A stretch of 39,275 nucleotides of DNA from an uncultured Saprospiraceae bacterium (GTDB lineage: Bacteria > Bacteroidota > Bacteroidia > Chitinophagales > Saprospiraceae), in contig CAKZUK010000145.1 in NCBI GenBank assembly GCA_937921775.1, forward strand, positions 1-39,275, read 5' to 3'. A program made the translations under genes and the position numbers. The notes beneath the pieces were generated by a model. It was not told the DNA's origin and made no database searches. It saw only the letters and a list, made by a program, of their open reading frames with translations. Of this stretch, positions 16,468-25,300 are shown one piece after another (within the stretch, counting starts at the first letter, position 1; each line of letters opens with the position of its first letter).

Positions 16468-17679
16468 TTAAATCCCTTTCAAATAATCAGAAGGAGAAGA
16501 CCCCACCAATTTCTTAAACACCCGATTAAAAGTAGCCTTACTATTAAACCCACAATCATAAGCGATCCCCAGTAACGAAAGTCGCTCCTGCTTACCTTCC
16601 TTCAACATTTCCTTGACAGCATTGACACGATACTGGTTGATGAAGTCATTGAAATTTTGGTGAAAGCCGAGGTTGATAACTTCGGAAAGTTGGCCTCGAT
16701 TTATGTCGAGTGATTTGGCCAGTTGGATAAGGTTAAGATCAGGATTTAGGTAAGGCCTTTCGGCAGACATGTAGGATTCTAATTGCAGCCTTAAAGGAAT
16801 TAGTGCAGGAGGAAGTTCATTGATTGAGGTAGATTCTGAATTGTCAATTGTGATGTTTTGATCGATATAGGTCGCTGTTTGCAAGACATTGCTCTGACCC
16901 AAATCAAGATCGTTGAGTTTGTTGGTGTTGGTAAAATATCCTTTGGTTCCAATATAGATAATAGCTAAAGAGGAGAAGAAGAAATACCACCATTCTTGCG
17001 TCCAACTCAAATCAACAATCGAAACTTCAATGATCAGTTCGATCATACTATAAGCAAAAAGTAAAGCATAGATCAATAAAAAATTGCGCATCCAATTGAG
17101 CTCAAACAAAAAGGTATTGCTAAAAACGTGACGAATTTTATTTCGATAAATGAAATACATCTGCAAGGTAAATGCAATGTAGAGTAACATCTGACAATTA
17201 CGAAAAATTGTAATAAATGGCACCATATATTTCCAGTCAAAATTAACTAGCATATAGCCATTCTGCGTTTCCGCAAAGTCCGGTAGCGAAGCATCATAAA
17301 GATAAATCCCAATCTTGTATAAGACAAAAAGCAAGGCTGGAATAAAATGAAGATAGTCCTTCATTCGAAAACGAAAATGAGGCACCGTAATAGACTTGAC
17401 ATAAAAATACAGAAGAGGTGCCAAGGCCATCGATTGATTAATCAAAAAATAATTAATCTTAGTATTCGGATTTGAATCATACCAACCCATAAAACCAATG
17501 GTATAAGTCGTTTGATGCCAACAAGTGATTAGGAGAATAAGACCAAGAAAAAAATCCGAAAGATTACGCTTCTTACTAAAGCGCATAAACAACAAAATGG
17601 CAAAGACCAAACCTTGTATAGCCAAAACCAAAAGTGGTGTGCTGTAGATATTGAAATTTGGAAATTGGAGAAAGATCAT
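16468..17679 (-). CDS. AraC-family regulator with N-terminal membrane domain
   Basis: The 403-residue protein has about seven hydrophobic helices in residues 10-250 and a cytoplasmic AraC/XylS DNA-binding domain in the last 100 residues (LNLIQLAKSLDINRGQLSEVI, then AYDCGFNSKATFNRVFKKLVGSSPSDY). The second helix-turn-helix with the CGFNSKATFNRVFKK signature is strongly conserved. This type of membrane-embedded AraC regulator is common in Bacteroidota and is thought to sense a membrane or extracellular signal. The target is unknown; the adjacent small secreted protein and carboxypeptidase on the same strand are candidates. A weak -7 box (TAGATTTG) is 81 nt upstream. Confidence 0.9.
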   Translation of the reverse strand: MIFLQFPNFNIYSTPLLVLAIQGLVFAILLFMRFSKKRNLSDFFLGLILLITCWHQTTYTIGFMGWYDSNPNTKINYFLINQSMALAPLLYFYVKSITVPHFRFRMKDYLHFIPALLFVLYKIGIYLYDASLPDFAETQNGYMLVNFDWKYMVPFITIFRNCQMLLYIAFTLQMYFIYRNKIRHVFSNTFLFELNWMRNFLLIYALLFAYSMIELIIEVSIVDLSWTQEWWYFFFSSLAIIYIGTKGYFTNTNKLNDLDLGQSNVLQTATYIDQNITIDNSESTSINELPPALIPLRLQLESYMSAERPYLNPDLNLIQLAKSLDINRGQLSEVINLGFHQNFNDFINQYRVNAVKEMLKEGKQERLSLLGIAYDCGFNSKATFNRVFKKLVGSSPSDYLKGI

Positions 17680-17759
17680 TTTAGTTTTCTGTTAGGCGTT
17701 TTTTATTTCGACTTGAAGGTAAGTCAAAAAAATAACTTAGGCGACTGTAATTAGAAAAT

Positions 17760-17767
17760 CAAATCTA
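17760..17767 (-). promoter_or_regulatory. Possible promoter -7 box of the AraC-type gene
   Basis: The minus strand reads TAGATTTG, matching TAnnTTTG. No -33 is recognised, and the region is AT-rich. Confidence 0.3.
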
Positions 17768-17840
17768 AATGACTATAATAGAAGTGGGTAATTTTTTTAA
17801 TTGAATGTGAGTGATCTAAATTACCTTTTACTATGAAAGT

Positions 17841-18362
17841 TTAATTTTTTATCAAGCCCTTCATATCCTTGTTGCCCGAAAAGTATTTGTCCCAATCATA
17901 AAACTCAACTTCCGTTTTTATGAAAACAAGAGAATGTGCATTGTCATTATAATTCAAAACTAAAGTGTCTTCAGCACAGGAAAAACTATTTAAACTCAGC
18001 ATAGCCACTTCCAAGTTATCAACACCCCAAGCAGGCTCTAGCATTTCAGAATGATTAAAGTGTGTAACTTTGATGCCATCGTTTTCCAACAAATCATACT
18101 TCCCGTAAATAAGGTTTGACAAAGATTGCCCCTCAAAAGTCCCCGACTGAATATGCTCATCATAGTCAAACTGAATAATGACTTCAAAGAACTTTTGATA
18201 AGCCGCTGGTTTGGTATTAGCCTCACCTTTATTATTGTCGCGATAACTGTGCAGCAACCAGCGATCATGCTCGTTGAAGAAACAAGGATAGGGTAGTTCC
18301 GGCTCAGTGCCAAAACTGCTAAGTATACTCAGGAGAAATAAAAGTTGGACTAAATAGTTCAC
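17841..18362 (-). CDS. Small secreted protein, possibly META/HslJ-like
   Basis: The 173-residue protein starts with a hydrophobic signal segment (about 2-18). The mature part has DRWLLHSYRD, an IIQFDYDEHIQSGTFEG segment, NLIYGKYDL, IKVTHFNHSEMLEP and a final EDTLVLNYNDNAHSLVFIK. This order (W-L-x-x-Y; I-x-F-D; G-x-F-x-G; G-x-Y; L-x-L-x-Y-x-x...L-x-F) resembles the META/HslJ domain, although the usual GCN motif is missing, so the assignment is tentative. It follows the M14 carboxypeptidase after 95 nt on the same strand and may be co-transcribed with it. Confidence 0.65.
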   Translation of the reverse strand: MNYLVQLLFLLSILSSFGTEPELPYPCFFNEHDRWLLHSYRDNNKGEANTKPAAYQKFFEVIIQFDYDEHIQSGTFEGQSLSNLIYGKYDLLENDGIKVTHFNHSEMLEPAWGVDNLEVAMLSLNSFSCAEDTLVLNYNDNAHSLVFIKTEVEFYDWDKYFSGNKDMKGLIKN

Positions 18363-18457
18363 GAGATATAATTAGTTTTTTTACTAAAGTAATCCGAAAG
18401 AATAGCAATCCTGTAAATCCTATCAAATAATACGACAAAAAAAAACACCAAAAGTTC

Positions 18458-21118
18458 CTAATGTTGATGTCCGTGTCCATGTCCATCATCCGCTTTTTTC
18501 TCCTCCTTTTTAGGAGCACCTGGAGCAGATTCGACTGTAGCGCCACTTATCAGATTTCCAAAGAAAATCGCGTTCGCCATCAACTTATTTGTCCCATACC
18601 AAAAGGCACGGAAATTTGGATTATCTGCAAAACAAATCACGCGCCCACGCCCAATACCCGTCACGATAGCCGCAGCCGAATTGTTGATCAGTTGCTCATT
18701 CTTTTTAGAAATATAACCACTGAGTAAAGCATTATTAGAAAACACCAAGGGAGTAGAATAAGCATTTTTTCCAGGTTTCATAAAAGTAGTTCCTTTATGG
18801 AAACTCGCCAGCTTTTCATCATGATAACCATAAGCTAAAGGATGTGTCAAATCCATTTCAACTTCAAAGATGGCACCGCCAATAACATTTGCACCACGAT
18901 CTCGAGATGCTTTTTCGTAAGGTCGACGTTTATTGTTTTCATCCTTTGCCTTTTGCTTCGAAGGACTTGCGGTTTTATAATTTATATTGGCCAATTTTTT
19001 TGACTTCGCCCAACGAACAGCACCACGGGTACAGATCAAGGTACCACCATCACTCAACCAGCTTTTTATTTTTTTAACACCAGCTTCAGAGATGCTACCA
19101 TGGGAACCATCCGTCATGATAATTGAAGTGTACGAGTTTAAATTTAGTCGAGCAATCGCTTTTCCTTCCACAACCGTTGGTGGCATCTCATAGCGCTGAT
19201 CCAACAAATGCCAAACTTCTCCAACTTCATAACTAGAAGCACCATCGCCGCCAACTACCATTGTCTTAGGTTTCTTGACTAAAGCAAAATTAGGACTACC
19301 CAGATCAATACCTGTTGGTGTAAGTCCAGTATTCACATCATGAAAATCAATGCTGGTTTGCTCACTGATAGACTTGACCGTCTGATGTAAAAGGTCAGAA
19401 CTCATCGGCTGGTTTTGAACGGGAATCATAATCGTTCCTTGCGGAAAATTCGCGACTCCGTTTTTTAAAGGAATGCTAAACTCTTTTTGGGCAACCTTAG
19501 CAATCAAACCTTTTTTGAGTAACAAATTCATAGCCTTAGGTGCGTAATAATCGTCCCATCTAAATAAGTAAGCATAATTACTTTTACCAACAGGAACAAG
19601 CTTTTTATCTACAGCGGTAATCTTGTTACCCAATAAGTTTCCTTTAAATGAGCCATTGTCTAAGGCTGCATAATCAAGATTAAAAGCTAGGGGCATGGTC
19701 CAAGTAGATACATCATAAAAAATGCTGTCCTTGAATTCTGTTCGTGTTTCAAACATAGCCATGATCAATCGAGATTGTGCTTGATTGACGGGCACTACGT
19801 AAGCATGTTCTTTCGAAAATTTTTGCCCTTTTATTGTTAAATCTTTCCCGATTTGGTGTACCGTGATTTTATGACGATTGAGCATATCAATAAAACTAGC
19901 AGCGCGGCTGTTGTCGTGCGCATCACCAAAAACATAAGCTTTTACATTGTTTGATTTAGCTTGGTCGCGAGCTGTATTGTAAAACTCTTTTTTGTATTCC
20001 AACAATTCTTTGCGAAGTGAAAGGGCTGCTTTTTGTGTTGACAAAGAAGTCAACACCTGATTGCGAATGGTAAATGCAAAACTAAGTAAACCATTACTAG
20101 TTTGTCGCAAATGACCTCGCGAACTAGCTTGCTCAAACAAAATACCAATACCACCATTTACATCTGGATAGGTGGATCCTTTGCCATAATAAAAATCATC
20201 AAAGGATTCTTCTGAGTAGTAGAACGATCCAACTTTGTTTAACTCAGCTGCGTGAAAGATTCCAATCTTTTTAGTCAAATCCTGATTCTTCTGAGGTGTG
20301 ATTGGATTGGTTCGAGCTGGTACACCGGGTTGGAAAAAATAAGTAGAGTTAGAACCCATCTCGTGATGGTCCGTGAGGATATTTGGTTTCCACTCATGGT
20401 AAATGTTGATCCGTCCACGACTTTCAGGATGCTGCACCAAAAGCCAGTCTCTGTTGAGGTCAAACCAATAATGATTGGTACGACCACCCGGCCACACTTC
20501 ACTAAATTCACGTCCGTTTGGATCAGGGTTTAAGTTGAAACTTTTGTGCGAATTGGCCCAGGTAGAAAAGCGATGAAAGCCATCTGGATTCATACAAGGG
20601 TCGAGTAGGATAACTACATTTTCCAAAAGCTCTTTAACTTCCGAACTTTCTGAGGCTGCCAAATAATAAGCAACCAACAAAGCCGCATTCCCTCCACTCG
20701 ATTCATTGCCATGCACACTATAGCCCTGATAAATAACTGACGGTAACTTATCAATATTCACCTTGCCAGATTTATCCGGATCAGCCAAGTCTTGATGCTG
20801 TTTTTTGATTTTATCTAAATTTTTAAAATTACCTTTTGAAGTGATGGTGAGGCATTGGAGATGTCTACCCTCATAAGTGCGAGCGTATTCGTTGAGCTGC
20901 ACCCGGTCCGATTTTTCGGCCAATTCCCGCATATAGAATTTTAGCTGATCGTGGCTCACATGCCATTCACCTACTTGATATCCCAAGAACTCTTCGGGTG
21001 TAGGAATAGAGGAGTCATACTTGCCTTCCGGCAAAAAATAATTCAGTGCTTTTTTTTGTGCACTGACTGTGTTTGCTACAAAAAGCAATAGGAAAATAAA
21101 GGAGGTACATTTTTTCAT
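18458..21118 (-). CDS. Secreted M14-family zinc carboxypeptidase with His-rich C-terminus
   Basis: The 886-residue protein starts with a signal peptide (MKKCTSFIFLLLFVANTVSA). The peptidase M14 domain covers about 45-370. Zinc ligands are His136 and Glu139 (VHGNESSGG) and His251 (TDHHEMGS). The substrate-binding Asn222-Arg223 pair lies in DLNRDW and the catalytic Glu329 in LFEQASSRG, so the site is complete. Residues about 390-860 form a long C-terminal region with a glutamine-amidotransferase-like stretch (SYTSIIMTDGSHGSI, then GGTLICTRGAVRW), as in other large Bacteroidota M14 proteins. The end is GHGHGHQH. It lacks a T9SS tail, so a periplasmic or outer-membrane site is more likely than secretion by the Por system. 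A TACATTTGC box lies 26 nt upstream. Confidence 0.93.
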   Translation of the reverse strand: MKKCTSFIFLLLFVANTVSAQKKALNYFLPEGKYDSSIPTPEEFLGYQVGEWHVSHDQLKFYMRELAEKSDRVQLNEYARTYEGRHLQCLTITSKGNFKNLDKIKKQHQDLADPDKSGKVNIDKLPSVIYQGYSVHGNESSGGNAALLVAYYLAASESSEVKELLENVVILLDPCMNPDGFHRFSTWANSHKSFNLNPDPNGREFSEVWPGGRTNHYWFDLNRDWLLVQHPESRGRINIYHEWKPNILTDHHEMGSNSTYFFQPGVPARTNPITPQKNQDLTKKIGIFHAAELNKVGSFYYSEESFDDFYYGKGSTYPDVNGGIGILFEQASSRGHLRQTSNGLLSFAFTIRNQVLTSLSTQKAALSLRKELLEYKKEFYNTARDQAKSNNVKAYVFGDAHDNSRAASFIDMLNRHKITVHQIGKDLTIKGQKFSKEHAYVVPVNQAQSRLIMAMFETRTEFKDSIFYDVSTWTMPLAFNLDYAALDNGSFKGNLLGNKITAVDKKLVPVGKSNYAYLFRWDDYYAPKAMNLLLKKGLIAKVAQKEFSIPLKNGVANFPQGTIMIPVQNQPMSSDLLHQTVKSISEQTSIDFHDVNTGLTPTGIDLGSPNFALVKKPKTMVVGGDGASSYEVGEVWHLLDQRYEMPPTVVEGKAIARLNLNSYTSIIMTDGSHGSISEAGVKKIKSWLSDGGTLICTRGAVRWAKSKKLANINYKTASPSKQKAKDENNKRRPYEKASRDRGANVIGGAIFEVEMDLTHPLAYGYHDEKLASFHKGTTFMKPGKNAYSTPLVFSNNALLSGYISKKNEQLINNSAAAIVTGIGRGRVICFADNPNFRAFWYGTNKLMANAIFFGNLISGATVESAPGAPKKEEKKADDGHGHGHQH

Positions 21119-21144
21119 ACGAGTGCGTGTAATTTTGCTTATTG

Positions 21145-21152
21145 CAAATGTA
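21145..21152 (-). promoter_or_regulatory. Putative promoter -7 box of the M14 carboxypeptidase gene
   Basis: The minus strand reads TACATTTG followed by C, a full -7 consensus. Transcription would start about 20 nt before the ATG. Confidence 0.5.
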
Positions 21153-21200
21153 CGAAAAAGTGTAGAGACTGCTTTATGAAATCACTTCGCGGTCGAGTAA

Positions 21201-21290
21201 AGTCTCTCGGCGAAGCAATCTCTCAGTGGTGTCAATGCCACTACACTCTGACACCAAAGGGACCTGACACCAAAGCAATCCCACTAGCCA
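21201..21290. repeat. Degenerate dispersed repeat between Crp gene and carboxypeptidase
   Basis: Segment 21201-21228 shares AGTCT, GCGAAG and CTCTCAGTG with 3299-3328. A direct repeat, CTGACACCAAAG, occurs twice within 21248-21278. It partly abuts the 3' end of the Crp-type gene. Confidence 0.4.
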
Positions 21291-21973
21291 ATCTCCGCCC
21301 GCAACAAATCCATATCCCGAATCAACAATCGACTACGATTAAAAACCAAAATATTCTTAGTCTTCAACTCATTCAAAACAGTAGTCACCGTCTGGCGGGA
21401 AGTAGCCGTCAAATTCGCAATCTCCTGATGCGTGAAAAAATTTCGAACCAACATCTCATATCCCACACGCTGACCTCTACGCTCCACGAGCTTATCCAAA
21501 AAGTCAATAACTCGACTTCGCGAACTTCTAAAAACCATCGACTCCACCCGCGCTTCCATATCAATCAATCGGGAACCCAATAATTGGATCATCAATTGAC
21601 TCAGCATATTTTGGTCTGGAATCAAGGCCAGCATTTCTTCCTTTGTCAGAAGGTAAACTTCCGTTTTCTCCATGGCAATTGCATAGTCATTTGGAGTATC
21701 TTGACCAATAAAAGAAAGCGCACCAAAAAATTCTCCTTTTGCGACCACTCTTTTAATAACTTCGCGATCATCCCCACTGGAAGATCCCACCTTTACCCGA
21801 CCTTCCTTGACTACAAAAATATGATTGCTTCGATTGAGCGGGAGATATATCGATTCATTTTTTTGAAATGATTTCGTTTTCAATACGGTTAGCTCTTTGT
21901 TCATCATGCTGTTGTTGATGATGTTTGCAAAGTTGATCGGGCTATTGAGGTGCATATTTAAATCAGCTGTCAT
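21284..21973 (-). CDS. Crp/Fnr-family transcriptional regulator
   Basis: The 229-residue protein has an N-terminal cyclic-nucleotide-binding-like beta roll (about 30-150: IFVVKEGRVKVG, GEFFGALSFIGQ), a dimerisation helix, and a C-terminal winged helix (about 165-225) with FFTHQEIANLTATSRQTVTTVLNELK as the recognition region. No N-terminal Cys cluster for an iron-sulfur centre is present, so it is not an FNR-type oxygen sensor. The ligand is unknown. It is transcribed away from the giant repeat gene's 3' end, with a TATCTTTG box about 61 nt upstream. Confidence 0.92.
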   Translation of the reverse strand: MTADLNMHLNSPINFANIINNSMMNKELTVLKTKSFQKNESIYLPLNRSNHIFVVKEGRVKVGSSSGDDREVIKRVVAKGEFFGALSFIGQDTPNDYAIAMEKTEVYLLTKEEMLALIPDQNMLSQLMIQLLGSRLIDMEARVESMVFRSSRSRVIDFLDKLVERRGQRVGYEMLVRNFFTHQEIANLTATSRQTVTTVLNELKTKNILVFNRSRLLIRDMDLLRAEIG

Positions 21974-22033
21974 GGTCTTTAGATTTAGAGCGTTAAAAAT
22001 GGAGTAAGGCTTAGTTTCTTAAATCCTTTGCAA

Positions 22034-22041
22034 CAAAGATA
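22034..22041 (-). promoter_or_regulatory. Putative promoter -7 box of the Crp-type gene
   Basis: The minus strand reads TATCTTTG, a full -7 consensus, giving a leader of about 55 nt. No clear -33 is visible. Confidence 0.45.
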
Positions 22042-22103
22042 AGCTCAGAGTATAACAGAAGTATCACAGTAGATTGGCATTTTTGTGTCAGGGGGGAGTA
22101 TGA

Positions 22104-22183
22104 AGACGGAAGACGGAAAACGGAAGTTTTTCGCGATCGTGAATTTATGTTGGAAGTAAACTTCTCTTTTAGGACTTCCGTCT
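22104..22183. repeat. AGACGGAAG-type palindromic repeat, copy 1
   Basis: AGACGGA repeats in tandem at 22104-22117, and the inverted end CTTCCGTCT is at 22175-22183. The inner part has TTTTTCGCGATCGTGAATTT. The same arms occur at 36435-36524. The spacer 21974-22306 holds this repeat, the Crp promoter and the terminator of the giant gene, and no gene. Confidence 0.6.
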
Positions 22184-22186
22184 AAA

Positions 22187-22219
22187 TAAAAAAGACCTCT
22201 CGCAGCAAGCCACGAGAGG
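22187..22219 (-). terminator. Terminator of the giant repeat-protein gene
   Basis: CCTCTCG (22196-22202) and CGAGAGG (22213-22219) form a stem with a 10-nt loop. On the minus strand a U6 tract (A-run 22188-22193) follows. It lies about 90 nt past the stop codon. Confidence 0.75.
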
Positions 22220-22306
22220 AATTTGTTGTAGTGAGAATTTTTACATTCTCGTATGTTCAGAGATTCAAAACGTTTTAATGGGGGAAACTCCTGTCTCCCG
22301 ACTTCA

Positions 22307-25300
22307 TTACTTAAGCACAATCATCTTACCTCTAGCCATTTCTGTAGAAGTACTCAATTCGTAATAGTAAATACCCGCCGCTGGTAAATCCGCAGCCTCT
22401 ATTGTAAGCTCTTGATATCCTGATTCAAAGATTTGTCGTTGTCTGAAACAAGACTTACCTGAAGCATCAAATATTTGTATCGCAACCAAATCAGTTTTTG
22501 GCATTTTAAATGAAAGGATGGTTTGATCCTTAAAGGGGTTGGGACGATTTTGGTAGAGCTCAATCTCAGTTGCTGCAAGTTCCGCTTCCGCAAAAACCAT
22601 TTCTTCAAATCCTAGTTCAACTGATTTGCGGGATGAACCACTATACGCTTCTGCCTTGGTATAGCCAGAACTAAGACGGATTAATTGACTCAAAGGGGCA
22701 CTAGTCTTAGCTTCAAATAATAGCGTAAATAAAATTTCACCATCACCAAAACTCTGAGCTGCAAGGTCAAACCAACTGCTGGTCAACATGCCTTGATTAA
22801 GTAGAGCTTGCCCAAAATCATTTTCGGATATACCCGATAGGGCAGCAGCTTTAAATCCACGATAATCCAAAGCCTTTGTATCAAAATTGAGTGTAAACTG
22901 GAAACCATTAATTTGTTGGAAATCTTTGGCAGTAAAATCCATTTCTACCAACTCACCTTTTTGCGTAAGCTGATCTATTGTTTCAAAATGTAAGGCAGTA
23001 GTTCGCGTGTCCGCCAAGCTATTTAGGTTGCTTAGTACGGTGTTGTTTACATCACCAATTTTTACACCGATGAAGTTGACTTGATTCTCGCCGCTATACA
23101 AATCGTTGATCGCACAATGTTCCGGAAATACAGAGTAGAACGGATCTTGTGGTTCAGGAAAAACAAAATTTGCATCCACAAATCGCCAAGAGGTGTTATT
23201 CAAAAAGACAGTATCAATTCCCAAGATCAATTTCTTTAATTGTACCACATCAAAGGTCGTAATCAAGCCACTTCTGTCTATATCTGCAGCTATCATTTTG
23301 TAAGGTGAATCCAATAATTGTAATTCTAAAATATGCTTACTAATCAAAACCAAATCATAAGTACTTACCCCATTCAATGGAAACATACTCATCGCTGGAC
23401 TTACTAAATAATTACTGTTAGTTGGTATCCCCATGAATTCATAATATCCTGACTCATTTGTATTGCTACTAGTCGAAAGTCCTCCGGTCAAATCAATCGT
23501 CACGTCTTCCACGTAGGAACTATTTTCGGTGTAAACCTGCCCCGCAATAAATGATAAACCAGGAGGCGTACCACAGGGATTTGGATTTTCATTCGGAGCA
23601 TTGATGGTGAGGTCCGTCAAGCAGGCTGCTGAATTACCAAACTTATCAAATACTCTGATCTTTACTTCTTGTGTACCCACATCATCGCAATCCCAGAATA
23701 AAGTATCTACCAATGAATTATCAGCAAGTTGATAATGGAAGGTATCTATACAACATTCCGTAAACGGTGGAAATAAATGCATACTTGCAGTTGAGAAAGT
23801 AGTTAGTGTACCTGAGTTAATCACAACTCCTGTTGGGAAACAAGTGAAGGATGGCGCTACATTATCTATAATTGTTATCGTGTTGACACAAATTCCAGTA
23901 TTGCCACATTCATCCGTAGTGGTGAAGGTCAATACATTTACGCCAATTGGAAATAGTAATCCTACTGTTGAATTATTTGATTTAACACCCATCGTATCTA
24001 TCGTCCCATCGTCCCCGAAGTCCATTGTCCAATCAATTGAAAGATCAAAAGGAGCAGTGCAATTATCTACAGCACTCACTTGTACGAAGTCTAGTAATTC
24101 GCAAACAAAATTGGGAAGTTGACTACTCAAAAATCGAGTTGATGAAGGTGTGCAAGTTACAAGCGGTGCTTCATCATCTACTACAGTAATGACTTGACTA
24201 GCAGCACTGGTATTGCCACAATCGTCTACTGATTCCCAGGTTCTGGTTATTTCAAAACTATTAGCACAAGTAGTCTCAGACGTTTCTATAAAAGTAGCCA
24301 ACACATTCGCATCGCAATTGTCTATCGCGGTCACCACCGCTGGACTAGGCACGGCATCACAATTAACAGTTATATCATTGGGTACGCCAACAAAAGTTGG
24401 ACCTTCAGTATCATTAACAATAATCGTTTGTGTGGCAGATACAAAATTATCACAAGCATCTAAAGCGGACCAAGTACGAACAATCGTAAACGAATTTGGA
24501 CAATCACCTGGGTTAGTGATTTCACTAAAGGTCATCGATGGTTGAGGGTCACAATTATCTGTTACAATTACGGTAGGAGGATCTGGGACAGCATCACAGG
24601 CTACCGTCATATCAGCAGGGACGCCAGTCAAAATAGGTTCCGTATTATCCGTTACTGTGATGACTTGAGTACCAATATCGGTGTTGCCACAATCGTCCGT
24701 AGCTGTCCATGTTCTGGTAATGGTATAGCTATTTGGACAAAGCCCAAACATGTTAATTTGAGACAATACAACTTCTACATCTGGATCGCAAGCGTCTGTG
24801 GCAGTAACTGTGGGTGTAGGAATTTCATCACACTCTACCGTAATGTCAGGAGGTATATTGACTAAGGTTGGAGCGCCGTTATCTGTTACGTTTATGGTTT
24901 GTACTTGAACGATATTATTGCCACAGTTGTCAGTCGCAGTCCATGTTCGCACGATCGTATAGATACCATTCGTACAAGTCCCTGAATTATTTACTTCGTC
25001 AAAAACAAGTTCAACATCATTGTCACAATTGTCAACTGGACTTGGTGTTATCGGTGCTGGGATATTTTCGCAATCTACATTTAAAACCGGAATGATTGGT
25101 TCGATAAATGGTGTTGTCATATCTTCAACAGTCAAGATTTGAGTGTGAATGGCACTGTTGCCACAATCGTCAGTTGCTGTCCAAGTTCGAGTCAAAGTAA
25201 AATTATTTTCACACATTCCTGGACTCATGGTTTCTATGAAAGTAAAATCAACACTAACATCACAATTATCACTTACTGTAATATCGGCAGGAGGAGGAAC

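Noticed and set aside
22045..22320. Minus-strand 91-residue open frame between the giant gene and the Crp gene
   Set aside because: It covers the terminator hairpin and the AGACGGAAG repeat and shows no protein-like pattern.
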